This document shows positions 23,523 to 33,787 of a stretch of 64,000 bases of DNA, one piece after another; position 1 is the stretch's first letter, and each line of letters starts with the position of its first letter. The DNA comes from JAWKXU01 sp020446465. Lineage in GTDB: Bacteria > Pseudomonadota > Alphaproteobacteria > Sphingomonadales > Sphingomonadaceae. The stretch is from positions 1-64,000 of the forward strand of contig JAWKXU010000001.1 in assembly GCA_041396845.1 (NCBI GenBank). The letters run 5' to 3'. Under the pieces are notes generated by a model that was not told the origin of the DNA, made no database searches, and saw only the letters and a list, made by a program, of their open reading frames with translations. The translations under genes were made by a program, and so were the position numbers.

Positions 23523-26008
23523 TGTCCTTACGCGAATATCGCGGCAAGGCCGCGCATCTGGCCGACTTCCTGCCCTGGGCCGCATTGGTCGGCGAGGGCG
23601 TGGTTCTCAACAAGGACAGCTCGTTCCAGCGCACGGCGCGCTTTCGCGGCCCCGATCTCGACAGCGCCACACCCGCCGAGCTGGTCGCCACCACGGCGCG
23701 GCTCAACAATGCGCTGCGCCGGCTCGGCTCGGGCTGGGCGATCTTCGTTGAGGCGCAGCGCACGCCCGCGCTCGACTACCCGGAATCCGACTTTCCCGAT
23801 CCCGTCTCGGCACTGGTCGACATGGAGCGCCGGGAACAGTTCCGCGAGGAAGGCGCGCATTTCGAGAGCGGCTATTATCTGACGCTGCTGTGGATGCCCC
23901 CGGCCGAAGACGCCGCCCGCGCCGAAACCTGGCTCTATGAAGGCCGTTCCGGCACGGGCGTCGATCCGTGGGAGTTGCTCAAGGGCTTCACCGACCGCAG
24001 CGATCGCGTTCTGGGTCTGGTCGAAGGCTTCGTGCCCGAGGTCCGCTGGCTCGATGACGCCGAGACCCTGACATACCTGCACAGCACGATTTCCACCCGT
24101 CGCCAGCGCGTGCGCGTGCCCGAGACGCCGATGCACCTCGACGCGCTGCTCGCTGACGAGCCGCTCACCGGCGGGCTCGAACCGAAGCTGGGCGATCATC
24201 ATCTCCGCACGCTGACGGTCGTGGGATTCCCCAGCGTCACCTTTCCCGGCCTGCTGGACGAGCTGAACCGGCTCGCCTTCGAGTATCGCTGGTCCACCCG
24301 CGCGCTAATGCTCGACAAGACCGATGCGACGAAGCTGCTGACCCGCATTCGCCGGCAGTGGTTTGCCAAACGCAAGTCGGTTGCGGCCATCCTGAAAGAG
24401 GTGATGACCAACGAGGCGAGCACGCTGCTCGACAGCGACGCCTCGAACAAGGCCGCCGACGCCGACATCGCCTTGCAGGAGCTGGGCGCCGACTATGCCG
24501 GCATGGCCTACGTCACCGCGACGGTGACGGTCTGGGACCGCGATCCCGCCATTGCGGCGGAAAAGCTGCGGCTGGTCGAGAAGGTCATCCAGGGCCGCGA
24601 CTTCACTGCCATCCCCGAGGGCATGAACGCGATCGAAGCATGGCTGGGGAGCCTTCCTGGCCATACCTACGCCAACGTCCGGCAACCGCCGATCTCCACC
24701 ATCAATCTCGCCCACCTGATTCCCCTGTCAGCGGTATGGGCGGGGCCGGAACGGGACGAGCATTTCGGACAGCCCCCTTTGCTCTACGCGAGGACCGAAG
24801 GCTCGACCCCGTTCCGGTTTTCCCTCCATGTCGGCGATGTCGGCCATATGTCGATCGTCGGGCCGACCGGCTCGGGCAAGTCGGTGCTGCTCGCGCTGAT
24901 GGCGATGCAGTTCCGCCGCTATGCGGGGGCGCAGGTCTTTGCCTTCGACTTCGGGGGCAGCATCCGCGCCGCCGCGCTCGGCATGGGCGGCGACTGGCAG
25001 GATTTGGGCGGGATGCTTGCCGACGAGGCCGGCGACGGCGTGCAGCTTCAGCCGCTCGCCCGCATCGACGATCCCGCCGAGCGCGCATGGGCCGCCGAAT
25101 GGTTGGCCGCGATCCTCACGAGCGAGAATGTGATCGTCGATCCGCAGGCCAAGGACCATCTCTGGTCGGCGCTGACCTCGCTCGCCACCGCGCCGATCGC
25201 CGAGCGCACGCTGACCGGGCTCGCGGTCCTGCTTCAGAGCCAGCAGCTCAAGCAGGCATTGGCGCCCTGGTGCGTCGGCGGCGCCTGGGGCCGGCTGCTC
25301 GACGCCGAGACCGAACGGCTCGGCGAAGCGGCGATCCAGGTGTTCGAGACCGAGGGACTGATGGAAAGCGGCGCGGCGCCGGCCGTGCTCTCCTACCTGT
25401 TCCACCGCATCGCGGGGCGGCTCGACGGCAGCCCCACGCTCATCATCATCGACGAAGGCTGGCTCGCGCTGGGATCGCCGGCCTTCGCCAAACAGCTATC
25501 GGAATGGCTGGTCACGCTGCGCAAGAAGAACGCGAGCGTCATCTTCGCCACCCAGTCGCTCGCCCAGATCGAGGGCAGCCCGATCGCGCCCGCCATCGTC
25601 GAGAGCTGCCCGACGCGCATCTTCCTGCCCAACGAGCGCGCCGCCGAGCCGCAGATCGCGGCGATCTACGAGCGGTTCGGGCTCAATGCCCGCCAGATCG
25701 AAATCCTCAACCGGGCGACCCCGAAGCGGGATTATTACTGTCAGAGCCGGCGGGGAAACCGCCTGTTCGAGCTGGGGCTGGGCGAGGTGGCGCTGGCCTT
25801 CGCCGCCGCGTCGTCGAAAACCGACCAGATCGCCATCGCCGACATCATCGAAACCCACGGCCAACCCGCCTTCGCCGCCGAATGGCTGCGGCATCGCGGA
25901 TGCGCCTGGGCCGTCGAGCTTCTTCCCGAACCCCAACCAGATCCGCTGGCCGGTCGCCGGGAAGATACCGGCCAGTTCCCCCTTGCCGTGAAGGACATGA
26001 TCCCATGA
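23519..26008 (+). CDS. trbE: TrbE, conjugation ATPase (VirB4 family)
   Basis: An 829-residue VirB4/TrbE ATPase. SLREYRGKAAHLADFLPW opens the protein. VLNKDSSFQRTARFRGPDLD and YRWSTRALMLDKTDA are family landmarks of the N-terminal half. Walker A is VGPTGSGKSVLLALM near residue 450; Walker B is LIIIDEGWLALG near 645, with FATQSLAQIEGSPI following. It powers pilin dislocation and substrate transfer. The ATG at 23519 overlaps the trbD stop; a second ATG follows at once. Confidence 0.95.
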   Translation: MMSLREYRGKAAHLADFLPWAALVGEGVVLNKDSSFQRTARFRGPDLDSATPAELVATTARLNNALRRLGSGWAIFVEAQRTPALDYPESDFPDPVSALVDMERREQFREEGAHFESGYYLTLLWMPPAEDAARAETWLYEGRSGTGVDPWELLKGFTDRSDRVLGLVEGFVPEVRWLDDAETLTYLHSTISTRRQRVRVPETPMHLDALLADEPLTGGLEPKLGDHHLRTLTVVGFPSVTFPGLLDELNRLAFEYRWSTRALMLDKTDATKLLTRIRRQWFAKRKSVAAILKEVMTNEASTLLDSDASNKAADADIALQELGADYAGMAYVTATVTVWDRDPAIAAEKLRLVEKVIQGRDFTAIPEGMNAIEAWLGSLPGHTYANVRQPPISTINLAHLIPLSAVWAGPERDEHFGQPPLLYARTEGSTPFRFSLHVGDVGHMSIVGPTGSGKSVLLALMAMQFRRYAGAQVFAFDFGGSIRAAALGMGGDWQDLGGMLADEAGDGVQLQPLARIDDPAERAWAAEWLAAILTSENVIVDPQAKDHLWSALTSLATAPIAERTLTGLAVLLQSQQLKQALAPWCVGGAWGRLLDAETERLGEAAIQVFETEGLMESGAAPAVLSYLFHRIAGRLDGSPTLIIIDEGWLALGSPAFAKQLSEWLVTLRKKNASVIFATQSLAQIEGSPIAPAIVESCPTRIFLPNERAAEPQIAAIYERFGLNARQIEILNRATPKRDYYCQSRRGNRLFELGLGEVALAFAAASSKTDQIAIADIIETHGQPAFAAEWLRHRGCAWAVELLPEPQPDPLAGRREDTGQFPLAVKDMIP

Positions 26009-26724
26009 AAGCCTCCCCCCTGCGCCGCGCCATGCTGGCTGGCGTCCTCGCCACGTCGAGCATGACCGGCATCACCGCCGCGACTCCGGCGCATGCACAG
26101 TTCGGCGGGATCGTCTATGACCCGACCAACTACGCGCAGAACGTGCTGACCGCCGCCCGGTCGCTCCAGCAGATCAACAATCAGATTCAGCAAATCCAGC
26201 AGCAGGCGACCAGCCTCATCAACGAGGCGCGCAATCTCGCTTCGCTGCCGCTCTCGACGGTCGACACGCTCCAGCAGCAGGTCCGGCAGACGCAGCAGCT
26301 GCTCGGACAGGTCCAGCGCATCGCCTACGATGTTCGGGACATCCAGCAGGCGTTCGAGGGCCGCTACAAGGGGACCGCGCTCACCGGCACCAACGCGCAG
26401 ATGATCGCCAACGCCAACGCGCGCTGGGAGGATAGCGTCGGCGCGTTCCAGGACGCCTTGCAGGTGCAGGCCGGCGTGGTCGGCAACATCGAAGGCGCCC
26501 GCACCACGATGAACAGCCTGGTCTCGGCCAGCCAGTCGGCGACCGGCGCGCTCCAGGCCGCACAGGCGGGCAACCAGCTTCTCGCCCTGCAATCGCAGCA
26601 GCTCGCCGATCTCACCGCCGCCGTCGCCGCGCAAGGCCGGGCGCAATCGCTCGACGCCGCGCGGCAGGCCGCGATCGAGGCGGAGGGGCGCGAACGCTTC
26701 CGCCGTTTCTTCGGCCGCGACTGA
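26005..26724 (+). CDS. trbJ: TrbJ (VirB5-like)
   Basis: A 239-residue periplasmic protein. A signal peptide (1-31, ending AHAQF) precedes FGGIVYDPTNYAQNVLTAAR, the TrbJ hallmark. Long coiled-coil-prone glutamine-rich helices (about 45-110 and 150-230) follow. The C-terminal end is RFRRFFGRD. TrbJ proteins resemble the VirB5 minor pilin at the pilus tip. The start overlaps the trbE stop by four bases. Confidence 0.92.
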   Translation: MKASPLRRAMLAGVLATSSMTGITAATPAHAQFGGIVYDPTNYAQNVLTAARSLQQINNQIQQIQQQATSLINEARNLASLPLSTVDTLQQQVRQTQQLLGQVQRIAYDVRDIQQAFEGRYKGTALTGTNAQMIANANARWEDSVGAFQDALQVQAGVVGNIEGARTTMNSLVSASQSATGALQAAQAGNQLLALQSQQLADLTAAVAAQGRAQSLDAARQAAIEAEGRERFRRFFGRD

Positions 26725-26737
26725 CAGGAGAAGCCGC

Positions 26738-27145
26738 ATGTCGCGCAATGCAAAGATCGCGGCTGTCGCGGCGCTCGGCGGCATCATGCTGGCCGTGGCG
26801 CTCGCGGGCATGCGCGAACCCTATGAACCAGCACTCAAAACTGTCCTGCCCATCCCTGAACAGGGAGACCAGGAGAAGCGTCTGGCGCGCGAACTGGAAC
26901 GCTGCGCCACGCTCACCATGCCCGACAGCGGCTGCGAAGCGGCATGGGTGGAGAAGCGACGCCGCTTCTTCGGCAAGGATGCCAACGCGCACGCGCCGGG
27001 CGAGCATCCTGCGCTTCCCCCCGTCTATGACAGCACGAACGATGACAGCGCAGGCAGCGACGGAAGCCGGGCGAAAGACGCGATCCGGCCGGAACTGCCC
27101 GGCAATTATGTCCCCGCTGATCCGGCCGGGAGCACGGCGCCGTGA
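26738..27145 (+). CDS. TrbK-like putative entry-exclusion protein
   Basis: A 135-residue protein with an N-terminal membrane segment (about 6-24). Its ELERCATLTMPDSGC...W..KRRRFFG pattern is the signature of the TrbK-alt group encoded between trbJ and trbL. These are thought to block redundant transfer into cells already carrying the element. The C-terminal 50 residues are disordered and serine/aspartate rich. It ends four bases inside trbL. A second, opposite-strand candidate of similar type lies at 31660-31968. Confidence 0.8.
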   Translation: MSRNAKIAAVAALGGIMLAVALAGMREPYEPALKTVLPIPEQGDQEKRLARELERCATLTMPDSGCEAAWVEKRRRFFGKDANAHAPGEHPALPPVYDSTNDDSAGSDGSRAKDAIRPELPGNYVPADPAGSTAP

Positions 27146-28482
27146 GTGATACCGGAATCGTCGATACCTTCCTCGACACCTTCACCAGCTATATAGATTC
27201 CGGCTTCGGCCTGCTCGGCGGCGAGGTCGGCTTCCTGTCGTCCACCCTGATCGCGATCGACGTGACCATCGCCGGGCTGTTCTGGGCCTGGGGCGCCGAC
27301 GAGGACGTGATCCAGCGGCTGGTGAAGAAGACGCTCTATATCGGCGCGTTCGCCTTCATCATCGGCAATTTCCAGACGCTGGCGACGATCCTGTTCGACA
27401 GCTTCGCGGGGCTGGGGCTCAAGGCGAGCGGCGATTCCTTAAGCCTCGCGGAGTTCATGAAGCCCGGCACGATCGCCGGCAAGGGACTCGACGCTGCTCA
27501 ACCGCTGATCGACGCGATGGAGGCCTATAATAGCCTCTGGTCGGTGTTCGCCAATCTGGCGATCATCGCCGTGCTGCTGCTGGCCTATCTGATCGTCGTC
27601 CTCGCCTTCTTCATTATCGCCATCCAGGTCTTCATCACGCTGATCGAGTTCAAGCTGGTGACGCTGGCCGGATTTGTCCTGCTGCCGTTCGCTTTCTGGA
27701 ACCGCACCGCGTTCATGGCCGAGAAGGTGCTCGGGCATATCGTCTCCAGCGGGATCAAGGTGCTGGTGCTCGCGGTCATCACCGGCATCGGCACCACACT
27801 GTTCAGCACGTTCACGGCGACGGTCGGTCCTGAACCCGATGCGCGGGAAGTGCTGGCGATCGCGCTCGGCGCGCTGTCGCTGCTCGGCCTTGCCATCTTC
27901 GGTCCCGGCATCGCCAACGGCATCGTCTCGGGCGGCCCGCAGCTCGGCGCGGGCGCCGCGGCTGGCACCGCGCTGGCGGCGGGCGGCGCGCTGGTCGGTG
28001 GCGCAGCCGCCGCGAAGCTGGGTGTGGGCGCTGCAGGGTCAGGGCTCGGCGCGGCCGGACGGATGACCGGGGCAGCCGCGCAGGCCGGCGCCCGGGCAAG
28101 CGGCGCGGCCATGGGCGCATACAGTGTCGGCTCGTTCGGCAAGACGGGCGGCAGCGCCGTGGAGGGCGGCATGGCCGCTGTCGGACAGAAGACGGCGGGC
28201 GCCGCCGCCCATGCCGCCATGTCGCCGCTGCGCAAGGCCAGCGCATCCATGAAGGATAATTTCCGCTCCGGCGTGCGTGCCGGGCTGGGCGCAGCCCCCA
28301 CCGCAAGTGCCGGCACGGCTGGGGCAACACCCGCCGCCCCGGCTTCCACGCAGCCCGCATGGGCGGCAGCCATGAAGAACCGCCAGTCCACCAGCCACGG
28401 CGCGACCGTTCTCGCCCACACGATGAAGGCGGGCGACAGTCATGGCGGCGGTTCCGGACCCGACATCAAGGACAAGGACTAA
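27142..28482 (+). CDS. trbL: TrbL (VirB6 family)
   Basis: A 446-residue polytopic inner-membrane protein. Six or so hydrophobic segments lie between residues 20 and 270, including LIVVLAFFIIAIQVFITLI near 150. The C-terminal 170 residues form a flexible alanine/glycine-rich tail with few hydrophobic helices, as is usual in TrbL. It starts with GTG at 27142. TrbL forms the channel core with TrbF and TrbI. Confidence 0.93.
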   Translation: MSDTGIVDTFLDTFTSYIDSGFGLLGGEVGFLSSTLIAIDVTIAGLFWAWGADEDVIQRLVKKTLYIGAFAFIIGNFQTLATILFDSFAGLGLKASGDSLSLAEFMKPGTIAGKGLDAAQPLIDAMEAYNSLWSVFANLAIIAVLLLAYLIVVLAFFIIAIQVFITLIEFKLVTLAGFVLLPFAFWNRTAFMAEKVLGHIVSSGIKVLVLAVITGIGTTLFSTFTATVGPEPDAREVLAIALGALSLLGLAIFGPGIANGIVSGGPQLGAGAAAGTALAAGGALVGGAAAAKLGVGAAGSGLGAAGRMTGAAAQAGARASGAAMGAYSVGSFGKTGGSAVEGGMAAVGQKTAGAAAHAAMSPLRKASASMKDNFRSGVRAGLGAAPTASAGTAGATPAAPASTQPAWAAAMKNRQSTSHGATVLAHTMKAGDSHGGGSGPDIKDKD

Positions 28483-28488
28483 ACCGCT

Positions 28489-29168
28489 ATGTTCCGCAGA
28501 CCTTCCATTCGCTACGGACAGACACCAGAACCCGTCACGCCATATCAGCGTGCCGCCCAGGCGTGGGACGACCGCATCGGCTCCGCGCGGGTGCAGGCGC
28601 GTTCCTGGCGAATGGCTTTCTTCGGCGCGCTGGCCCTCTCGGGCGGACTTACCGCCGGCCTCGTCTGGCAATCGGCGCGTGGACATATCGTCCCCTGGGT
28701 GGTCGAGGTCGATCGGCTGGGTGAAGCACAGGCGGTCGCTCCGGCCGAAGCCGGTTATAGACCGACCGACCCGCAGATCGCGTTCCATCTCGCGCGCTTC
28801 ATCGAACAGGTGCGCGCGATCCCCGCCGATCCGGTCATCATCCGCCAGAACTGGCTGCGCGCCTATGACTTCACCACCGACAAGGGCGGGCAGGCGCTGA
28901 GCGATTACGCGCGGTCGAACGATCCGTTCGCCAATGTCGGCAGGGTCCAGGTCGCGGTGGACGTGTCGAGCGTCATCCGCGCCTCGCCCGACAGCTTCCG
29001 CGTCGCCTGGACCGAGCGCCGCTATCAGGACGGCAGCCTGATAGAGACAACTCGCTGGTCGGCGATCCTCACCATTGTCGTGCAGCCGCCACGCACGCCC
29101 GACGCGCTGCGCAAGAACCCGCTCGGCCTGTTCGTCAACGCCATCAACTGGAGCAAGGAGCTGTCGCA

Positions 29169-29172
<4 letters not shown>
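28489..29172 (+). CDS. trbF: TrbF (VirB8 family)
   Basis: A 227-residue bitopic protein. TPYQRAAQAWDDRIGSARVQ precedes a single membrane helix (about 38-60). The periplasmic VirB8-like domain (about 65-220) follows, including VRAIPADPVIIRQNWLRAYDF and ILTIVVQPPRTPDALRKNPLGL near the end. It is a scaffold protein of the inner-membrane complex. It starts six bases after trbL and overlaps trbG by four bases. Confidence 0.95.
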
Positions 29173-30178
<1,006 letters not shown>

Positions 30179-30179
<1 letters not shown>

Positions 30180-31426
30180 TGGCCGATCCCGCCAACACGC
30201 CCGTCCAGCCTGCTGCCGCCGCGACGCAGGCATCCCCGCAACCCGCATCGGCGAATCCCGCCGCCTTCCAGCTTCGCGGGCCGGCGCCGCGCGTCATGCG
30301 CCTGTCGCGCAAGGCGCTGGCCACGCTCGGTGTCGTCGCCGGCTTAAGCATCGGCGGCTCGCTTTATTATGCGCTCGCGCCCGAAGGGGAGAAGGCGGCC
30401 AAGGAACTCTACAATACCGACAGCCGCGCCGCAGCGGAGACCATCACGTCGGGGCCGAAGGATTACGGCCAGGTTCCGAAACTCGGAAAGCCGCTCCCCG
30501 GCGATCTCGGCGGCCCGATCGTCTCGGCGCAGCAGCGAGGGCAAGACGTGCCCGCGCCGCCGATCGGCGCACAGCCCGATCCGCGCGTCCAGGCGACCGA
30601 AGCCGCGCGCCAGCGCATCGCCCAGGAACGCGACGCCGCCCGCACCAGCACGGTGTTTCTCGGCGGCGGCAGTGCCGGGGCCGGTGCGATGCCATCCTTG
30701 CCCGGACTGGCGATAGCAGCGCCGGACACCGCCGCTCCGCAATCCCCGGAGCAGCAAAACGGCTCAGCGACGCAGGGTGATCAGGCCGGAAAGCGGGCGT
30801 TCATGGCACAGGCCGCCAACCAGCGCACAGTCAGCGCCGAGCGGCTGACCGCGCCGGCTTCGCCCAACATCGTGCAGGCGGGCAGCATCATCCCCGCCGC
30901 GCTCATCACCGGCATCCGCTCCGACCTGCCCGGCCAGATCACCGCTCAGGTGACGGCTAACGTCTATGACAGCCCCACAGGGCGCATCCTGCTCATTCCG
31001 CAGGGCGCGCGACTGATCGGCGAATATGACAGCGAGGTCGCCGCGGGGCAGACCCGAGTGCTGCTCACCTGGGACCGGCTCATCATGCCGGACGGCCGCT
31101 CTATCGTTCTCGAGCGCCAGCCCGGCGCCGATGCGGCGGGTTATGCCGGCTTGCAGGACCGCGTGAATCAGCATTGGGGCAATCTGCTAAAAGCCGCAGC
31201 GGTCTCGACCTTGCTCGGCGTCGGGGCCGAGCTGGGGGCCGACAGCGAGGACGATCTGACTCGCGCGCTGCGCCGCGGCTCGCAGGACACCATCAATCAG
31301 ACCGGCCAGCAGATCGTGCGCCGCCAACTCAACGTGCAGCCAACGCTCACCATCCGGCCGGGGCATCCGCTTAGGATCGTCCTGACCCGCGACCTTGTCC
31401 TCGAACCCGTTGGAGCAACACAATGA
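30179..31426 (+). CDS. trbI: TrbI (VirB10 family)
   Basis: A 415-residue VirB10-like protein spanning both membranes. A cytoplasmic proline/alanine-rich head is followed by one membrane helix (about 45-65). A long flexible periplasmic linker leads to the C-terminal barrel-forming domain (about 215-410), with VQAGSIIPAALITGIRSDLPG, VTANVYDSPTGRILLIPQGARLIGEYDS and PGHPLRIVLTRDLVLEP. A GTG three bases earlier (30176) could also serve as start; the ATG shares a base with the trbG stop. The gene ends four bases inside the DUF2274 gene. Confidence 0.95.
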
Positions 31427-31644
31427 CGAAACTGAAGCTGGGGGCGATCCCGGAGGACAAGCCCGTCAAGCTCGCCGTGGAGCTGCCCGCCACCGTGCAT
31501 CGCGATCTCATCGCCTATGCAGACGCGCTCGCGAAGGAGACCGGGCAGCAGCCGTTCGCACCGGAGAAGCTCGTCGCCCCGATGCTGGAGCGGTTCATGG
31601 CGACCGACCGAGCCTTTCGCCGGCATCGCGCGCAGGGGAAGTGA
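31423..31644 (+). CDS. DUF2274 family protein
   Basis: A 73-residue DUF2274 protein starting KLKLGAIPEDKPVKLAVELP. A short helix then runs through HRDLIAYADALAKETGQ, and the tail is LVAPMLERFMATDRAF. It resembles a ribbon-helix-helix fold. It is the usual last gene of Tn4371-like trb operons. Its role is unknown; it may be regulatory. It overlaps trbI by four bases. Confidence 0.9.
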   Translation: MTKLKLGAIPEDKPVKLAVELPATVHRDLIAYADALAKETGQQPFAPEKLVAPMLERFMATDRAFRRHRAQGK

Positions 31645-31659
31645 AAGCGATATCCCGCC

Positions 31660-31968
31660 TCAGTTGCCGAAGAACCGCTTGTGCCGCGCCCTGCCGTCCG
31701 CCTCCGTGAGAGCCATATCCGCGTTGAGGCATTCGTCGCCGCGAGCGGTCCCATCCGCGCATTGCGCCATGACCTGCCGAGCCTCATCGAGGTGCGCCTC
31801 GAAATATTGCTTGCCGCGCGGTTCGGCCGAAGCTGCGATAGCTGACGGCGGGCTCGCGACCACGGCTGCTTCCTCAGCGGGCGCAATGATCGGGCGCACG
31901 ACAAAGCCCGTCCCGAACCCGACGACCAGCGCGACCAGCACGATGATGATTGTCCTACCTTGCGTCAT
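31660..31968 (-). CDS. Second TrbK-like putative entry-exclusion protein
   Basis: A 102-residue protein encoded opposite to the trb operon, its stop 15 bases from the DUF2274 stop. The N-terminal helix IIIVLVALVVGFGTGFVV anchors it. The C-terminal part has EARQVMAQCADGTARGDECL and RARHKRFFGN, with two cysteines spaced as in TrbK-like exclusion proteins. This resemblance is the basis of the call, which remains inferential. A product on the opposite strand would be regulated separately from the trb operon. Confidence 0.55.
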   Translation of the reverse strand: MTQGRTIIIVLVALVVGFGTGFVVRPIIAPAEEAAVVASPPSAIAASAEPRGKQYFEAHLDEARQVMAQCADGTARGDECLNADMALTEADGRARHKRFFGN

Positions 31969-32002
31969 GACGGTTTCCTTTCCCGAAGGCTGTCAAATCA
32001 GG

Positions 32003-32027
32003 CGGCCCGTTGATTGCAATCGGGCCG
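32003..32027 (-). terminator. Hairpin downstream of the LysR gene
   Basis: CGGCCCG (32003-32009) and CGGGCCG (32021-32027) form a 7-base stem with an 11-base loop, between the LysR stop and the TrbK-like start. The run of T is poor, so termination is only a possibility. Confidence 0.35.
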
Positions 32028-32061
32028 GTTAACGTCGCATGTCTCTCCCTTTCGCTGCAGA

Positions 32062-32973
32062 TCATGGGATGTCGAAGGCGAGCGAGTAACGGTCGCGCAC
32101 ATAGGCCAGGAATCGCCGCAAAGCGGGGTTCCCATTGTCCCTGCGCCAATATCCCGAGAAGACGATCAATGCGGCTCCCTGTTCGCCATGCACCGGTCGA
32201 TAAACCACGTCGGGATAGCGCGCGCCGGTCCCGCCCTCGCACACGATGGAAAGCCCGAAACCGCCGCCCAGGATGCTCAGAATGCCTTCCCGGCTGACGT
32301 GGTGCATCCTGATGTCGGGCTGGATGCCAGCGACCGACAAACGACCAATCAGCATATCGTGGATCTCGGGGCCGGGATCGGCGACCGGCAACAGGAATCG
32401 TTCGCGGCGCAAATCGGTCCAATGCAGCAGATCGTGGTTCGCCAGTGGGTGACTGTCCGGCAGGGCAACCATCACCCGCTCGCTCCAAAATACCTCGTGT
32501 TGGAAGCCGTCATAGCCAGCGTCGCCCACCAGGATCGCAATGTCGATTTCTTCGGTATCGAGTTCGGCCAGCAGCGCGCCGCGATCGGCTTCCACGCCGT
32601 CCAGTTCGACATCAGGATGGGCATGGCGCCAGCCCAGCATGGTTGCGCGCAGATGGCCCGCCGAGACGGCGTTGTTGTGCCCGATCTTCAGCCCGCCGGC
32701 GCGGCCTTGTCCGGCCGCACGCATCGCCGTCACCATCCTGTCCGCGTTCGCCACCATCGGACGAGCGCTGCGGATGAACCGCGCCCCCGCGATCGTCATG
32801 GTGACGCCTGCGCGCGAGCGGTTGAAAATACGGCTGCCCACCACGCGCTCCAGCTTGAGGATTGCACGGCTCAACGTCGATTGTTCGACACCCAATGTTC
32901 GCGATGCACGGTAGAAGCTGCCGTGATCCGCCGCCGCGATCGCGTAACGAAGCTGACGAATGTCGAACGGCAC
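32062..32973 (-). CDS. LysR-family regulator, TraR-like
   Basis: A 303-residue LysR-type regulator. The winged-helix region QLRYAIAAADHGSFYRASRTLGVEQSTLSRAILKLE occupies residues 6-41. The effector-binding domain (about 95-300) follows. It uses a GTG start at 32973 with AAAGGAAGA upstream. LysR regulators of closely similar sequence terminate the trb operon of Tn4371-like ICEs, where one is called TraR. I infer that this gene belongs to the ICE core and controls transfer or cargo genes. Confidence 0.88.
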   Translation of the reverse strand: MPFDIRQLRYAIAAADHGSFYRASRTLGVEQSTLSRAILKLERVVGSRIFNRSRAGVTMTIAGARFIRSARPMVANADRMVTAMRAAGQGRAGGLKIGHNNAVSAGHLRATMLGWRHAHPDVELDGVEADRGALLAELDTEEIDIAILVGDAGYDGFQHEVFWSERVMVALPDSHPLANHDLLHWTDLRRERFLLPVADPGPEIHDMLIGRLSVAGIQPDIRMHHVSREGILSILGGGFGLSIVCEGGTGARYPDVVYRPVHGEQGAALIVFSGYWRRDNGNPALRRFLAYVRDRYSLAFDIP

Positions 32974-33318
32974 TCTTCTTCCTTTACCCCTATTATTTAT
33001 GGGCTTCTTGCTGAGTTTTCCCATCAAGGTTCTTGGCGGCCCATATGTAGCTGAAACTTCCGTTGGGCTTGTCGGTCGTGAACTGGCGATTCGTCGCATT
33101 GCCGGTTACGACAAAGCACGATCTCAATTTCGGGCAGTTCGCGATGAGGGGTAGGGGCGGTAACCCCTTATGAGCGCGTGCGCCGTTTCTTGTAGGACAG
33201 ACTTTCGCGGGGACCGCAGCGCCCCCCCTTAAGACCATTATAGTATATTGCGAGAATCGTAGTATCCAACGACCGGCGATCAGCATCAAATTCCGTAGCG
33301 AGAAGGTCCGCAATCGTT
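32974..33318. other. Intergenic spacer between the ICE core and the adhesin operon
   Basis: I see no gene I can support in these 345 bases. The 5' end of the spacer is the leader of the LysR gene. Near 33230 there is AT-rich TATAGTATATT, a promoter-like stretch in otherwise GC-rich DNA. A minus-strand open frame (32993-33373) has atypical composition and no start signal. Confidence 0.4.
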
Positions 33319-33765
33319 TCATTCTCTGTCTGATTTGCTGTTGGCAAGCTGCTGGCACTGCTGCCGACGCCATACGGTCTCATGCACTAGATGATTCTCG
33401 TCGAAGACCACCTTGTACTGACACACGAGAAAATTCTCTGACTGCCGCATCTTGAGCTGAAAGTTATAATCCCATTCTTGCCCTTGCTGGCGGAGCGGTA
33501 CGCCGAGCGCGGCCTGGACTTTCGCTTGTTCAAGCCCCCGTGTGATTCTTGTAAAGAGCTGCGGTTCGATCACGATGCCATCCCGTACAAAGGGTCGATC
33601 CATGTCGCGGGGGGCAATTTCCACGTTGGTATAGTCGAGCGCGGTCGGATTGCTCACGCTGTCGACCGGATTGTGCTGGCCCGCAGCAAATGCCTGGTTG
33701 CTTGTGCCGATGACAAAGGCTGTGGCCAGCAATGCCGTGGCGGCGAAAGATGTCGTCTTGCCCAT
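33319..33765 (-). CDS. Secreted BamE/SmpA-like protein of the adhesin operon
   Basis: A 148-residue exported protein. The signal peptide (1-28) is cleaved near AFAAG. Residues 75-135 have the BamE-like pattern, with GLEQAKVQAALGVPL and WDYNFQLKMRQSENFLVC. It is the last gene of the type I secretion operon, 22 bases after hlyD. BamE-type proteins normally assist beta-barrel assembly, but a dedicated one in an adhesin operon may bind or stabilise the secretion apparatus. The call is structural and the role is inferred. Confidence 0.65.
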   Translation of the reverse strand: MGKTTSFAATALLATAFVIGTSNQAFAAGQHNPVDSVSNPTALDYTNVEIAPRDMDRPFVRDGIVIEPQLFTRITRGLEQAKVQAALGVPLRQQGQEWDYNFQLKMRQSENFLVCQYKVVFDENHLVHETVWRRQQCQQLANSKSDRE

Positions 33766-33787
33766 AGTTGGATCCTTTCCGGGGGTG

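Noticed and set aside
32993..33373. A 126-codon minus-strand frame between the LysR and BamE-like genes
   Set aside because: It overlaps the BamE-like gene's end, has mixed composition and no ribosome-binding site.
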